NCBI RefSeq assembly: GCF_043641665.1
Contig: NC_092184.1
Location: forward strand, 2,959,608 to 3,023,607
Direction of reading: 5' to 3'
DNA: 64,000 bases
From: Enoplosus armatus
Taxonomy: Eukaryota; Chordata; Actinopteri; Centrarchiformes; Enoplosidae
Positions 53,463-64,000 of this stretch are shown piece by piece (position 1 is the stretch's first letter; each line of letters opens with the position of its first letter). The position numbers and the translations under genes were made by a program. The notes beneath the pieces are model-generated. The model made no database searches. It was not told the DNA's origin and was given only the letters and a program-made list of their open reading frames with translations.

Positions 53463-54383
53463 GAGGATGGCTTCATTCATGATATGGACTACCAAGACTA
53501 CGCTGGAGGCCCACGGTGTCCCCCTGATGCCTGAACAACATGGGTGCCACCAGCCAGATAGTCTCCGTCCTGTTCAGCACCATTTCCTCCTCCTCCACCA
53601 CCACAGCCGTCTTTGCGGATAACTTCTTCACCAGCCTGGAGTTGGTGCGGTACCTCAAGGACCAGAACTGCAGGTACACAGGGACAGCCAGGGACAACAG
53701 AGTAGGCCAGCCTCCGCTCAAGTCCATCAAGGAGATGGGGAAGAATGATGGGATCCTGGCCCTCAGGTGGAAGGACAACAAGGTTGTCACTGGGGGTGGA
53801 GCCCATGTCCTCAGTCCACCGGTACTGCAGGAAGGAGCAAGTGAGCTGCCCTGCTGTCATCAAAGGCTACAATGCAAACATGGGGGGCATTGACAAGAGC
53901 GACATGCTGGTCCCCCTCTACCGTACCCCCTTGAAGTCCAAGAGGTGGTACGTGCGGTTGTTTGCTTATGCGATTGATGTCAGCCTCACGAATGCCTGGG
54001 TCATCTACAGGCGGGACTGCAAGGCTCTCGATGTGGCTGGCCTGTCACTAAAGAACTTTAGGCTCCAGGTGTTCAAGGACGCCAGCAGCCAGAAGCCAGT
54101 CACGTCTCGCCCCCGAAGGAGCTCAACAGACCTCAGCACCTCTGTTGATGTCCCCAAGCCTGTCCGGGGACACCGCAGCCACACCCCAGCTGATTCTGTG
54201 CGGTTTGAGTTTGACCTGTCCCAATTCCATCCCCCTGTCTACACCAACCGCCAGACCTGCAAGTACTGCAGCAAGACGGGGAACATCAAAAGGTCAGATG
54301 TGGTCTGCAGGGTGTGCAAGGTCCACCTGTGCCTCAATGCAGAGTGTAACTGCTTTCTTGACTACCACCAGTCAGCCGCATAA
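53463..54383 (+). pseudogene. piggyBac transposase remnant (copy C)
   Basis: Same extent as in A, starting EDGFIHDMDYQDYAGGP. The same frame change is present. The C-terminal 212-aa frame differs from A by a single residue (FHAPVY to FHPPVY). The cysteine-rich domain is unchanged. Confidence 0.85.
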
Positions 54384-54432
54384 ATGACTGGACTGGACAT
54401 TGATGTTATTGACTGTTATATTTGTTAATACG

Positions 54433-54433
54433 T

Positions 54434-54475
<42 letters not shown>
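54433..54475. repeat. (AT)n microsatellite, copy C
   Basis: Similar in length to copy A and longer than B. Confidence 0.9.
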
Positions 54476-54479
<4 letters not shown>

Positions 54480-54593
54480 TATTTCAGTTCTATAAAACAT
54501 GTTAAAAATAAATGTCCCTTTAAGTTTATGTTTTTCTCATATTTTTTATATATTCACCTTTTAGAAAATGTTTTACCCCAGATGGGCGAGGAA

Positions 54594-54603
54594 CCATATA
54601 TGG
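54594..54603 (+). promoter_or_regulatory. perfect CArG box CCATATATGG (copy C)
   Basis: Right-hand unit of the direct repeat pair; the left unit is at about 53412-53434. Function not shown. Confidence 0.3.
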
Positions 54604-54671
54604 TAACTTCATTTGAATTTCCAAGTATTTCAATGAGTGCCTGATTAAGTGTTTAGCAATATTCTATCTAG

Positions 54672-55338
54672 GGACAAATGAGGAAATCCGGGCCCTCATT
54701 GAGTGGCGGGCGACCAACAATGGCCTGTTCACCGGCAGGAGAAAATCTGCAAAATGTGGATGGGATGAGTGTTGATTTTCAGTGCTTTTATCATTGCCTG
54801 TACATCTGGGGAAGGGTTAGGGCCAGATTTAGGCAGTCTCCATCCATAATGATTAATATCTTGTTGAAGTGGCAGTGTCTCACTCTTTTTTATGTTTTTG
54901 TTTTGCCCCGGCACTTTTGTTACCACTTCTGGCCCGGCCATAACGGCCAAACAGGCCAGAAAGAAGTGGAACAACTTAAAAGACAAGTACAAGGAAATCT
55001 GCCTGTTTCTCTGCTGTGTATTAGATACAGAGAAAAACAGACAACACAGCTTCAGTGGCCCTTATAATTAAGTGTACTTTGGGACTGATACAGTCCGCCC
55101 CTGGTCGTTGCAGCAAAACCTGACTGCCACTACAGCTGGCGTGGTCAGCACAGCGGCCTCTGCCCCTCCTGCCGAAGACGCCAGGGCCAGTCAGCTACAG
55201 AGGAAGAGAGCCAGGGCCAGTGACCTGCTTGACCTTCTCAAGGAGCAGAGAGAGAGAGGCAGTGGCCAGAGATATTTGTTATTGTTTGAGAACATTTTTG
55301 TTCAGTTCGAAATTCAACCCAGGCAAATTCATTCTTGA
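54672..55338 (+). pseudogene. PIF/Harbinger Myb/MADF-like accessory protein, most complete version (copy C)
   Basis: These proteins bind the Harbinger transposase and carry it to the nucleus and the element ends. Only this copy keeps the second part of the domain, GPAITAKQARKKWNNLKDKY (54937-54996), after the first block TNEEIRALIEWRATNNGLFT. It also keeps the C-terminal part ARASQLQRKRARASDLLDLL followed by KEQRERGSGQRYLLLFENIF, the usual Leu/Arg-rich tail. The frame is interrupted after the MADF block (a stop at about 55067) and the exon joins are not obvious, so it is probably not functional. It shows that A and B carry a deletion. Confidence 0.62.
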
Positions 55339-55609
55339 AAGCAACGGTGTATTGTGTATATTTACAACAAAACCCCCCAAAAGTCCTATATTTTACAGTT
55401 ATAAACAGTAATTTACAGTCAGGCAGTTGAATTTAAATGAACCAGAATAAGAAAAAGGACATTGCAACAAATGAACTTATACAACTCATATACACACATA
55501 TCTCTTTCCGTGTATCCATGTATCTATGCATCTGTCCTTTGCCATCTAAACTGTTTTAAATGCTGTCCAACTTCTAGTGAGCGTGACTACATCTGGACAA
55601 GTTTACTGC

Positions 55610-56519
55610 CTAGATGTAGTCATGTTCACCCAGACATGCAGGCAGTTCATCCGGAGCAGAAAGCTGTGCAGCAAGCCTTCCTCGGACACCGTTCCCCGAC
55701 AGGTCCCTCACATCGACCTCTGCGTTGCCCACGTCATCCTCGCTGTCATCTGGTCCCAGGCCTTCTGCCTCCTCCTCCTCCTCCTCCTCCTCCTCCTCCT
55801 CCAGGATATCACCTGCTGCCATACAAATGTTGTGGAGGACGCAGCAGGCACTAATCACCTTCAATCATGTTCCTTCCTCTTGCGTGGTGCCTGTTGTACC
55901 GGACTTCAACGTGGCCTGTTAATCAAAATTCAAGTACAAAATGTATGGTGTATTTCAAAGTCACCAAAATAATTCAACACTGAATATGCTGTGTGTGTTT
56001 AATATTCTTTCTGGCTACAGGCGATATGAGGTCATGATAGCAACAGGACGCTGCAGGCACGAATATCCTCCGTCTCCTAACAGAAAGCACCCAGCTGGTG
56101 GATACAGCGCCTGTTGTACATGGGAGATCTGTCAAGCACAAGCGCATCATGTGCAGATCCTGGATTGCGAATGTACACATCAAGAAATGAGGAGTGCCTC
56201 ACGGCCAGCGAGGCGAACAAAGCCGGCCCCCACCTCCTCCATAATTCTCTGGTTTGGGGAAATGAATAGCTCTGTGGAAGATGGTCATCATTTCCTCCAC
56301 AACGTTGTGGACGGTTGTGTCTGCAGTTACCCTGCAAGAGGCTCCACAGGCCAGCCAGCAGACTGTGACCAGCACCTCAACTTCATGGCTCTATCCATGG
56401 GCTTTTTGCCGGGGCAGCATCTGCACCAGCATGTTTATGTTGTTCCTGGATAGCCTGAAGGCTGGTTTCAAGTCAGCTCCAGAAAAGAATGTGAGGAGGA
56501 TAGGCACATGGTCATTCAT
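55610..56519 (-). pseudogene. PIF/Harbinger (HARBI1-like) transposase, defective (copy C)
   Basis: Same blocks, same in-frame stop and same missing first-Asp segment as in A and B. The longest poly-Glu tract of the three lies after GDIL. Ends at GEHDYI. Confidence 0.82.
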
Positions 56520-56989
56520 TTCTGCACACATTTGTGAAGTACTTTGGTCCCATAGGGAAAAAAAAGCAGAAAAAGAATCTCTTTTTTTTAGATTGTTTAA
56601 ACATTGTTTACTTCCTATTTCTTTCATTGCTTGACAGGCAGTGTAAGGGCACATCTGTCTTCCCAGGTTCTGAGTCAAAGAGTGACTGTAGCCTTCATGA
56701 TTACTCTATCATAGACATCATGTGTCCTTTCTGTGTTGAAGTCTGTCCTGGTTAATGACTAATGATGTACGTGATACAGATGAGGTACAGGCACTTCTTG
56801 CATTAATATATAGTGATGTTTGTGCACCTAGCTGTACACGGCCTGTCAGACTGAGTATCAACCTCTTGGTGTTCGAGTACCAAGATGACAAACCGTGGGT
56901 GTGTATGTGGAATGTAGGCTAATCCATTTCAATACTATTAAACTATTAAACTGCAATAAAAGTTTTTTTTTTTAATGTAATCTGTTTGA
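56520..56989. other. spacer, no gene recognised (copy C)
   Basis: Collinear with 37470-37940 in B. Confidence 0.4.
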
Positions 56990-57048
56990 GAGAGGTGTTT
57001 GTCCATCCTATATGAATGACGATAGACTAAATATTAGAAACACCTCTC
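56990..57048. repeat. hairpin: 11-bp perfect inverted repeat (copy C)
   Basis: Arms 56990-57000 and 57038-57048, identical to A and B. Confidence 0.6.
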
Positions 57049-57353
57049 AGTATAACCCAGTACAGTTCAACAGCACCACAAGTACAGCTGACACAGAAAA
57101 AAATGACACCTCAATAAATACTTCATATAATATTAACCTGCATTGGTTTGTATCTAGGTGTTCCGACGAAACTGGCAACCTGTCTGCCCTTTCACATGTA
57201 GACTTGGCGAAGGAGCATAATGGTAACAAGAACGTACAAAGCCAGAAAGACATGCTAATATGGCCCGTCTCCCCTCCATCCTCCGCCGCATCCTGGCTCT
57301 TATCTCGCTTCCTCTTCAGCTACTTTATAAAGCATACCGACAGCAACGGCTGA
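57012..57353 (+). other. 113-codon open frame of unknown nature (copy C)
   Basis: Same frame and length as in A and B, with W at the LHWFVSR position as in B and a private T to K change. No domain is recognised. Confidence 0.2.
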
Positions 57354-57367
57354 TCACCACCTGATGC

Positions 57368-58326
57368 TCAAATGCTGAAGTACCTCCATGTACTTAGTGT
57401 CACAAAACATGCAGGACTCTGAGCAGAATAAAATATGTATTTTAGAGTGGCCCTAAATGTGTTATGTGAGGATAACTTGCCATCAAGCAGGTGCTGGATT
57501 TAAACCAGCAGGAAAGATCGACACAGGAATCTTCAACATCAAAGCCTGACAACGGGGGGCAAAAACATTTGTTAGTGCAGAAGGCAGTTGTGACCGTCAA
57601 GCCATTACCCCGAAGTACACCGAGCCACCAGCGTGTGCAGCCAAGAATGTAGATGGATGGATTTTGGTCCAGGACCCGGCTCTTCATGGAAGTCCTGATT
57701 CCCAGATCGACACTAGCATTGTCAACTGCAAGGGCCACAGAGTTGGCCCCTGGGATATTGTGCCCTTCCAGCACCTCATTCATTTGACTGAATATGGCCT
57801 CTGCAGTGCCGCGGCTGGTCCCTGATGTCACGTTGGCGTGGAGAAATTGTTTACTCCGCAGTTTAACGGTCACTGGATTCATCTTCTCTCTCCCTGTGAC
57901 GACACAAATGTTTCCAACCCTTGAATGTTCCCAACGTGTGTGTGACCTCGTGATTCATTGCTCATAGGCTATATTCATGGTCAACATGAACAAAGACACA
58001 ACAGTATTGTTGGACCCGTCAGTGGCCAAAGAGAAGGCCCGATCACAAAGATTTTTCACACTAGCTCATCCATCAAGTAAAGGGCTACACACTTATTCAT
58101 GATGGCTGAATACTTTTGGGCCGTGTTGGAATCAGGGAAACACTGCTTGAACAGCCAACGGGATGTTGTGCTGCACCATTGTCATGGCCACCTTCACTTC
58201 GGCTCTTCTGGTCTGTGGACGTGTAATGATGAAAGTACCCCCACTAAATAACCATAACACCACTGCACTTAACCAACTTGTATACTTATATATAACTTTT
58301 ATCATGTGTGTCTCCAGTTGAGCCAT
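57368..58326 (-). pseudogene. hAT-like transposase remnant (copy C)
   Basis: Same blocks as in A, with a private loss of about 18 bp near 57488 that removes the KRKNM residues after WFKSST. Dead. Confidence 0.65.
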
Positions 58327-59988
58327 CTTAGTGCTTTGTGTAGCACTGCTGTTACACAGATAAGCTAGGACCAGGTTCTAGGTTCAGAGGAAAAGGTTTA
58401 GTAACTAATAATTAAAAATAATAGACCACAGACTAAAGAATAAGTTGAACATGCCGGCTTATTTATACAAGAATGAAATAGGAATACACAAATTACAGTA
58501 CAAAACAAAACACAACCTCTTCACACACTCTAGTTCAAGTAGCCCTTTACATCAGAAGAAAAAAAACAAAGTTTCAGGGAGTTTGGATAATTTGGATTTT
58601 AGATCAAAACTAATACTCACCTTAGGTTACTTTAAGTCGTTTAGTTCTCTGGTTTTCTGTTTTTTTTAGTTGACTCAGTTCTAGATTTTCCTTTGATCTT
58701 AATTAGGCCTATTTAGCAATTCAGTTTGACCCTCATTTAGTTCACTTATTCGGTACACTATTTTAGTATACAAAACCCATTTTGCATTACCACTTTGGCA
58801 TGAACAAAAAAAAATGAAGTACATCTCACTGATGGACCCATATACAAACTCAAAATGACTACTAATAAATCAAAATCAAAATAATTCACTATGTATGCAC
58901 CATACAATTTATTCCTACCGCGATGCAGGTGTGGATCAGTGTTCTTATCCTGGAGTTTCTCTTCCAAAAGCAAACACCTGTCCAGTTCTGCCTCTCCTAG
59001 GGGCGGCTCGCCATCTTTGTTTTTTCCTCCAGCTCCGTGCGTTCACCACCAAGCGTTCCTCTGTAAGACCTGGCCTGTTGTAGATTACAACAGAGCAATA
59101 TACGTACCAACACTTAATACTATGTATTTCAAATCAAACCATGCATATAAAAAGAACACGTTCTTAATTGCAAGTCAATGTAACCTGAACCGCACCCCAA
59201 AATGGCGACGGCGTTCACACCGTTTTACGGTGAGGTTCCACTTGACCAAACCTGTTGCATGTAACTTCTTAGCTCACTTTAACCAAGAAAAAACCCCCAC
59301 ACAGTATACAACATAAAATATATTCACACTGCCTTAGCTCAGCTACGGGCCATTTTAGCTGTACATTTAGCTCAAAACACATGACAATTAGCATGGTAAT
59401 TTACACGACAAGAAAATACTCACCAAATCCTTGTTCAAACAACAAAAACAGAATCCAGCAGCGTGTGCAGGAAGAACACAAAGCCTCCCAAAAATATGGG
59501 GGAAAAAAAAAAAAGTTTACACTCCTCAAAACTTGTGTTTTTACTCCGCCAAACAACGTTATTTCCCTTCTCTCTCCATTGTTCCTCTCTCTCTCCAGTA
59601 GGCGGCGCTACAGTGACACCGACTGGCTGTTACTGCTGCACGCGTTAAAGGAACAGTACACACGATAAACTAGCAAAATGAACAGTGTAATAGTGACTCA
59701 CATTGCATTCATCACTTGTTTAATAAACTCTTTGTGTGTTTATTGATATTCTAACCTAGGTTACACCTGCATTGTGAAATTATCCATTTTAGATGAGTTG
59801 TCAACCATTTTTTGTGTTTTTAAGTGCTCTGCCCTGGTGTCTGCACTCTCACTCATGCCGGCAGTGAAAAAGTGAAAAGGTGTAGTCCCGGGCGTGACGG
59901 ACGGCCAGTCCTTGGTCCACTGTGAATTCAATTTGGAGCCATATGAGGCTGCCCCTGCATTCTTCCTTTTCTTTGATGGAAAAAACCC
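58327..59988. other. spacer (copy C)
   Basis: Collinear with 39278-40941 in B, including the ATG GCG ACG GCG mini-exon at about 59202. Nothing else is recognised. Confidence 0.3.
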
Positions 59989-62930
59989 CAGCTTAAACCA
60001 GTTTAAGATGGTTGCTGGTTTTAGCTGGTTTGAAGCTGGTTATGCTGGTTAACTGGGTTGGTCAAGCTGGTGACAGGCTGGTGCAGCTGGTTGGCCATCC
60101 TCAGCTGTCAAGCAGAAATAGATGGTTGGCCAGCTGAGAAAAGCTGGGTCAAGCTGGTGTAACTGGTAGGCCAACTCGGTCAAGCTGGTGTCACGCAGGT
60201 GAAGCAGGATCAGCGCTCAAAATTAAAACTTCAATATTAAACCGACGTATCTCTGTACAGAGAGCTGCATAACTCAAGCTGACATTTTGAATGAAATGTA
60301 TTCTTCATTTACTATGTATTATTATATAATACAATAATTATAAGATAACATGCTAATATTCCCACTTTCTCCTCTGATTTTAATGACACCGGACAAAAGG
60401 TCACATCTGAAGACCACATAAGCATTTAATATACAACCCCAGGTCTCCCAGACCTGTGGAAGAGGGAATGAGCTTGAATGCAAAAAAATAAAAAATAAAA
60501 ATGGTGGCTGAGTACTTACATACTGTAATTTGTAGAAAAACTGTTCTGCATTGTTTTACCCATGTTAAATGCATAATAAATAAATATAAGTTTGTTGTGA
60601 CAATACAATACTAGCCCTGTAACAATGCACACCAACACTACAAACTGTTAAGAAGACAAAAAAAAAACATTTCAATGTAAATGTTCTGATACATTAGTGT
60701 CCGATGAGGATATTGAAAAATTGTTATTAAAAATGAAATACTAAAAAAAGGCTTTCTGAATACTGCGAACAGGCAAACCTAAAACTGTTAACGTTTAATT
60801 CTGCAAGCCTTCATTGACATCACTCGATGTCATCACAGACAAAATTTGATAACTTTCCAAAAAGGTTTAAATAAAAAATAAGGGAGAATAACACAAAACT
60901 ATGTATTTGAAATTTTACAATCAAATGTCATTTCATATTGAAATACTCAAATGGGTAGAAATTAACAAGAGTTGATCCACACCAAGTTAACTACACGGTA
61001 ACTGTTTTTTATTGATTATTTGTCACTTTTCACGTTTGTTTACTTCATTACCGAGTGGATCATTTGAACGCTCCCAGTTGCTTTCTTCTGGTGACTCTGA
61101 ATCTTCTTCTGAAGTTTGTGGTTTTAAAAAACTAAAGCTTACTTAAGTACCGTGTGTTCATCCAAAGCCTGATATATGTTATTCCTCTGTGCTGTAGACC
61201 TTCGTTGTTTTCCAAAAGCTATTAAAAACATGATAATGAGACACACTGCTGCACTGGGTGACATGTTCCTTCATCCAGAAGGCGACGACTAGTTTTGTTA
61301 TAGAAACGGCTTCAAAGACAAATAACGGTGGCAAAATGTCAACCCGCTGGAGAGCATTTCCTCGTACATCAGACGCCACTGTGCACGCGCAGGAACAAGG
61401 TTCCGTTTAGAGCTAAGACTTCATGCTGCACTGTAAATTGTAATTAACTTCAGTACAAAGTGGAGAGGCTGTCATATGTAGCACAAAAAGTTATGTCAAC
61501 AGAACCGCGGTCCTGAAAAAGAACGTGCAGCAATGTCGCTCACGGTCGGTTTTGCTCGGCACATAAGATTTGTTGACAATAACAAAAATGTAGAAAATAT
61601 CCTTTTAAAGGATCTAAACTGTGTAAATACAGGAGGTGCACCAGCTCAGTAGAAAAAACAGAAATGATGATGAAAGTCAGCTCAAGCTAAATTTGTATAT
61701 TTGCTCACAAATACATTTGAACTTGAACAAGCTACCATTTTGTAACATACTTCATTTCACAGCAGCAACTAACAGCATTGTAGGAGTCTTAGTTGATGTA
61801 CAGATGGGTGACGCTTTGAAGGAGCCTGTGTACGTGAACTGTGTTAATAGGGTGCTGTTCCTCCGTGAGCCTCCAGAACAGACTCACTGCTGAAAACTGA
61901 ATCAGGAGCTCTGTAGCAAACTCTTCGGTAGTGTGACTTAAGTTCCTATTATACTGGCAGATAGCTGCAGAGTGAAAATACTGGAACTGTGAAACTAAAG
62001 AATCATAACCTTGGTGACCTTCCAGGTGGCATTAATCTTTTTCACGTCACAGTCATTTCAGAGTGGATTCATTATCATCAAGAGATTTCATTCTGAAAAT
62101 GTTATATAAACCATATGTTAATAACCATAAAAAGGCTAATTAATCAGTTTTTTCTTCTTTCTCAGGAGTGCTTCAGCGGATGGTTGAAGGCACACAACAT
62201 GGAGAAGACAGAGGGAGAAGCCGGTGGGATACATTTCACAAACAAAACTCAAGACCTGGTGGAAAAAGGGCAAAAAAAGTGTAAGGAAACCATTTGACAA
62301 AAATGTAGTTAGGGACAGTAGTTAGAAATGGTGTTTTGGGAAAAAATGTTTGTAATAAATTATTTTTCCACTTCAAATCACTTGTGTGTGTAGTATTTCT
62401 TTTTTTTTTTTTTTTACAGACAATAAATTGTATACATTGTGGTACCTGTTTGGTAAGGTATGTGCTCTGAACCAAACTGATACACGTTTTTACCTTATTA
62501 GTGTATAAACTCTACTTACAGACCACTAATGTTACTCATTAGCCCTGCCCTTTTATTGTTCTCTGAAAGTTTCTCTGGACTTGTTTTCCAGGTAAGGGAA
62601 GAGGCCTGATTTTTGTAGTCAAAACTATTTGTTCAAAACAGTGTATTACAGAAAACAGGGGCTTTATGCACAAACTGAGCTGGTTTTGAAGAGTTTTGGG
62701 TGTGTGTATCATCATCTATGATCAGCTTCGCCATAAAGCTGTCTCAGCTAAAGTATACTCAAGACCTTACCAGTCTGACCAGCGCATAGAGGATGGTGAC
62801 CAGCTTGACCACTGGGACCACCCGTTTCCAGCTACGACCAGCAATCCTGCCCAGCTACAGTCCCCAAAACCCCCTCTAAACCAACAAACCAGCCCAGCCT
62901 AAGACTGACCAGCCTGCTCGGTCTAAGCTG
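59989..62930. mobile_element. putative DNA transposon with inverted CCAGC-rich ends, internally deleted (copy C)
   Basis: Same ends as in A and B, but about 1.27 kb is missing between tttcattctgaaaatgtt (about 62104) and aataaccataaaaagg (about 62122). The lost part held the MITE and the first BEN-like exon. A filler of about 17 bp (atataaaccatatgtta) lies at the junction. Confidence 0.55.
62166..62284 (+). pseudogene. orphan second exon of the BEN-like stretch (copy C)
   Basis: Corresponds to 25809-25927. Its partner exon with the BEN signature is deleted, so this copy cannot make the protein. Confidence 0.5.
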
Positions 62931-64000
62931 TTTTTTTCTTGTTAGCAGGGACTCTGAGATTTAATAAGCTCATTGAAAAATGTAGACACTGACTTAACCG
63001 ATTACAAATTGTAACAAATCACTAGCATAATGGAATGAAAAAAGTGGAAGTGTGGTAAACAGCAAGCTACAGTTGGTAGGTGTTTGCTAGCAAATGTTGC
63101 AATAACAGCTGGCTACTTTACTCACCTCTGGTGGAGGGTATTGTGAGCTAGCCATGGTCTCATTTCTGAAGATTGCACTTGCCTCATCTCCATTTTTCAC
63201 ATCATCCTCTCCTCCGTCCCTCCTCCTCGTTGCATTCCTGCTGCGTCTGTCCCCGTCTCCTTAAAATATCTCAATAAACTAATTTGGATTAACAAAGTTG
63301 ATCAAATCTTTTTTTGAAAACATTCATAGTAGCTAGCTAACTGGTTGCATATATGGCGTGGCAGGGGGCAGAATAAGGAGAGAGGACCGACAACGCCACC
63401 TGGGGAATTGCACCCCAGGAAATATTATCAAAAGCCTTCAAATATTGCTTGAAAAGTTATAGTAAGAACGTTATAAAAAGAACACATATTATGAATTTAG
63501 CCATAAAGGCCTTAATACAAAATCTAAAACCCTAAGTACTCTCTAAAACTGCCAGTCCAACATAAACTAAGCAAAACTGGGGAAAGTGAGCGGAGGCCAC
63601 TTGTGGAGAGGCAGACTACACTGAGGAGGAGGAGGGCCCAGGGGTGCTGCCACCAATTCACCTCAGGTGCAACACAGCAATCCTCACAGCAAAAAATGGT
63701 GAAATATGCACATGTGTTTCAGTACTTGTACTCACATGCATAAAGCGTAGGGACCTCACCATGAGTGCCTAGCATCCCACAATATGGCGCTCTGCTTCAC
63801 TGATGGAAAGAAGTCAGTACCAGAAGATTCAAAACAGCCCAGTTGGTTCTGACAGCAGATTCAGAAAGAAGTCACTCAAAACAAAGGCAAAACTAAACAA
63901 AGCAAAAGCAAGACGAGGCTTACACAGAGGACGTCAGTTGAGTAGGCAGCCATTCATCGTGGCCCAGGACACATTCGCATACACACGACTAAAACAATGT
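62931..64000. other. right part of unit C up to window end, no gene recognised
   Basis: Collinear with 26408-27480 and 45200-46261. It contains the candidate minus-strand exon at 63126-63259 with its gtgagt donor. The window stops before the palindrome. Confidence 0.4.

Larger units (their letters stand above)
47036..64000 (+). repeat. tandem segmental duplication, copy C (truncated by window end)
   Basis: Third head-to-tail unit, 16965 bp in the window; by alignment to B it would need about 775 bp more to complete. Private features are 573 bp of different sequence at 52264-52836, replacement of about 780 bp by about 110 bp near 53157-53267, and a 1.27-kb deletion with about 17 bp of filler at about 62105-62122. 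It is the only copy that keeps the Harbinger MADF exon. Confidence 0.95.

Overview
This window is vertebrate nuclear DNA, most likely a teleost fish. The support is intron-split genes (ift20, lyrm9), a PIM-type kinase of the kind that is expanded in fish, and a dense load of fish-type transposons: Tc1, piggyBac, PIF/Harbinger, hAT, CR1/L2-type LINEs and a common teleost MITE. There are no operons and no bacterial signals. All calls come from reading the sequence; no database search was run.

Positions 1-9964 are single copy. They hold two intact convergent genes, ift20 (+, four coding exons, 132 aa) and lyrm9 (-, three coding exons, 78 aa). After these comes a graveyard of broken LINE pieces: a reverse-transcriptase C-terminus at 7.1 kb, an endonuclease piece at 8.0 kb and a second RT piece at 9.4 kb.

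From 9965 to the end, one unit of about 18.3-18.8 kb is repeated head to tail: copy A 9965-28251, copy B 28252-47035, and copy C 47036-64000 (cut by the window end). Each unit carries one apparently intact eight-exon PIM-like Ser/Thr kinase gene of 397 codons. The kinase domain follows a 126-residue basic, Ser/Pro-rich N-terminus that contains a duplicated NLS-like motif. A defective Tc1 element with TA target duplications sits in what looks like the 3' UTR of each kinase gene. Downstream, in order, each unit has a piggyBac transposase remnant, a PIF/Harbinger pair (Myb/MADF-like protein on +, transposase on -), a hAT-like transposase remnant (-), and a 3-4 kb element. That element is bounded by inverted CCAGC-rich arrays and contains a BEN-domain-like coding stretch.

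The three kinase copies differ by only a handful of residues and all keep the catalytic motifs. The whole TE load was therefore present before the triplication. Shared deletions in the three copies give conflicting groupings: A+C share one in Tc1, A+B share one in the Harbinger Myb gene. This suggests recombination or gene conversion between copies. The main finding is this young triplication of a PIM-like kinase cassette, with a conserved noncanonical GC-AG intron and TE-derived 3' UTR sequence.
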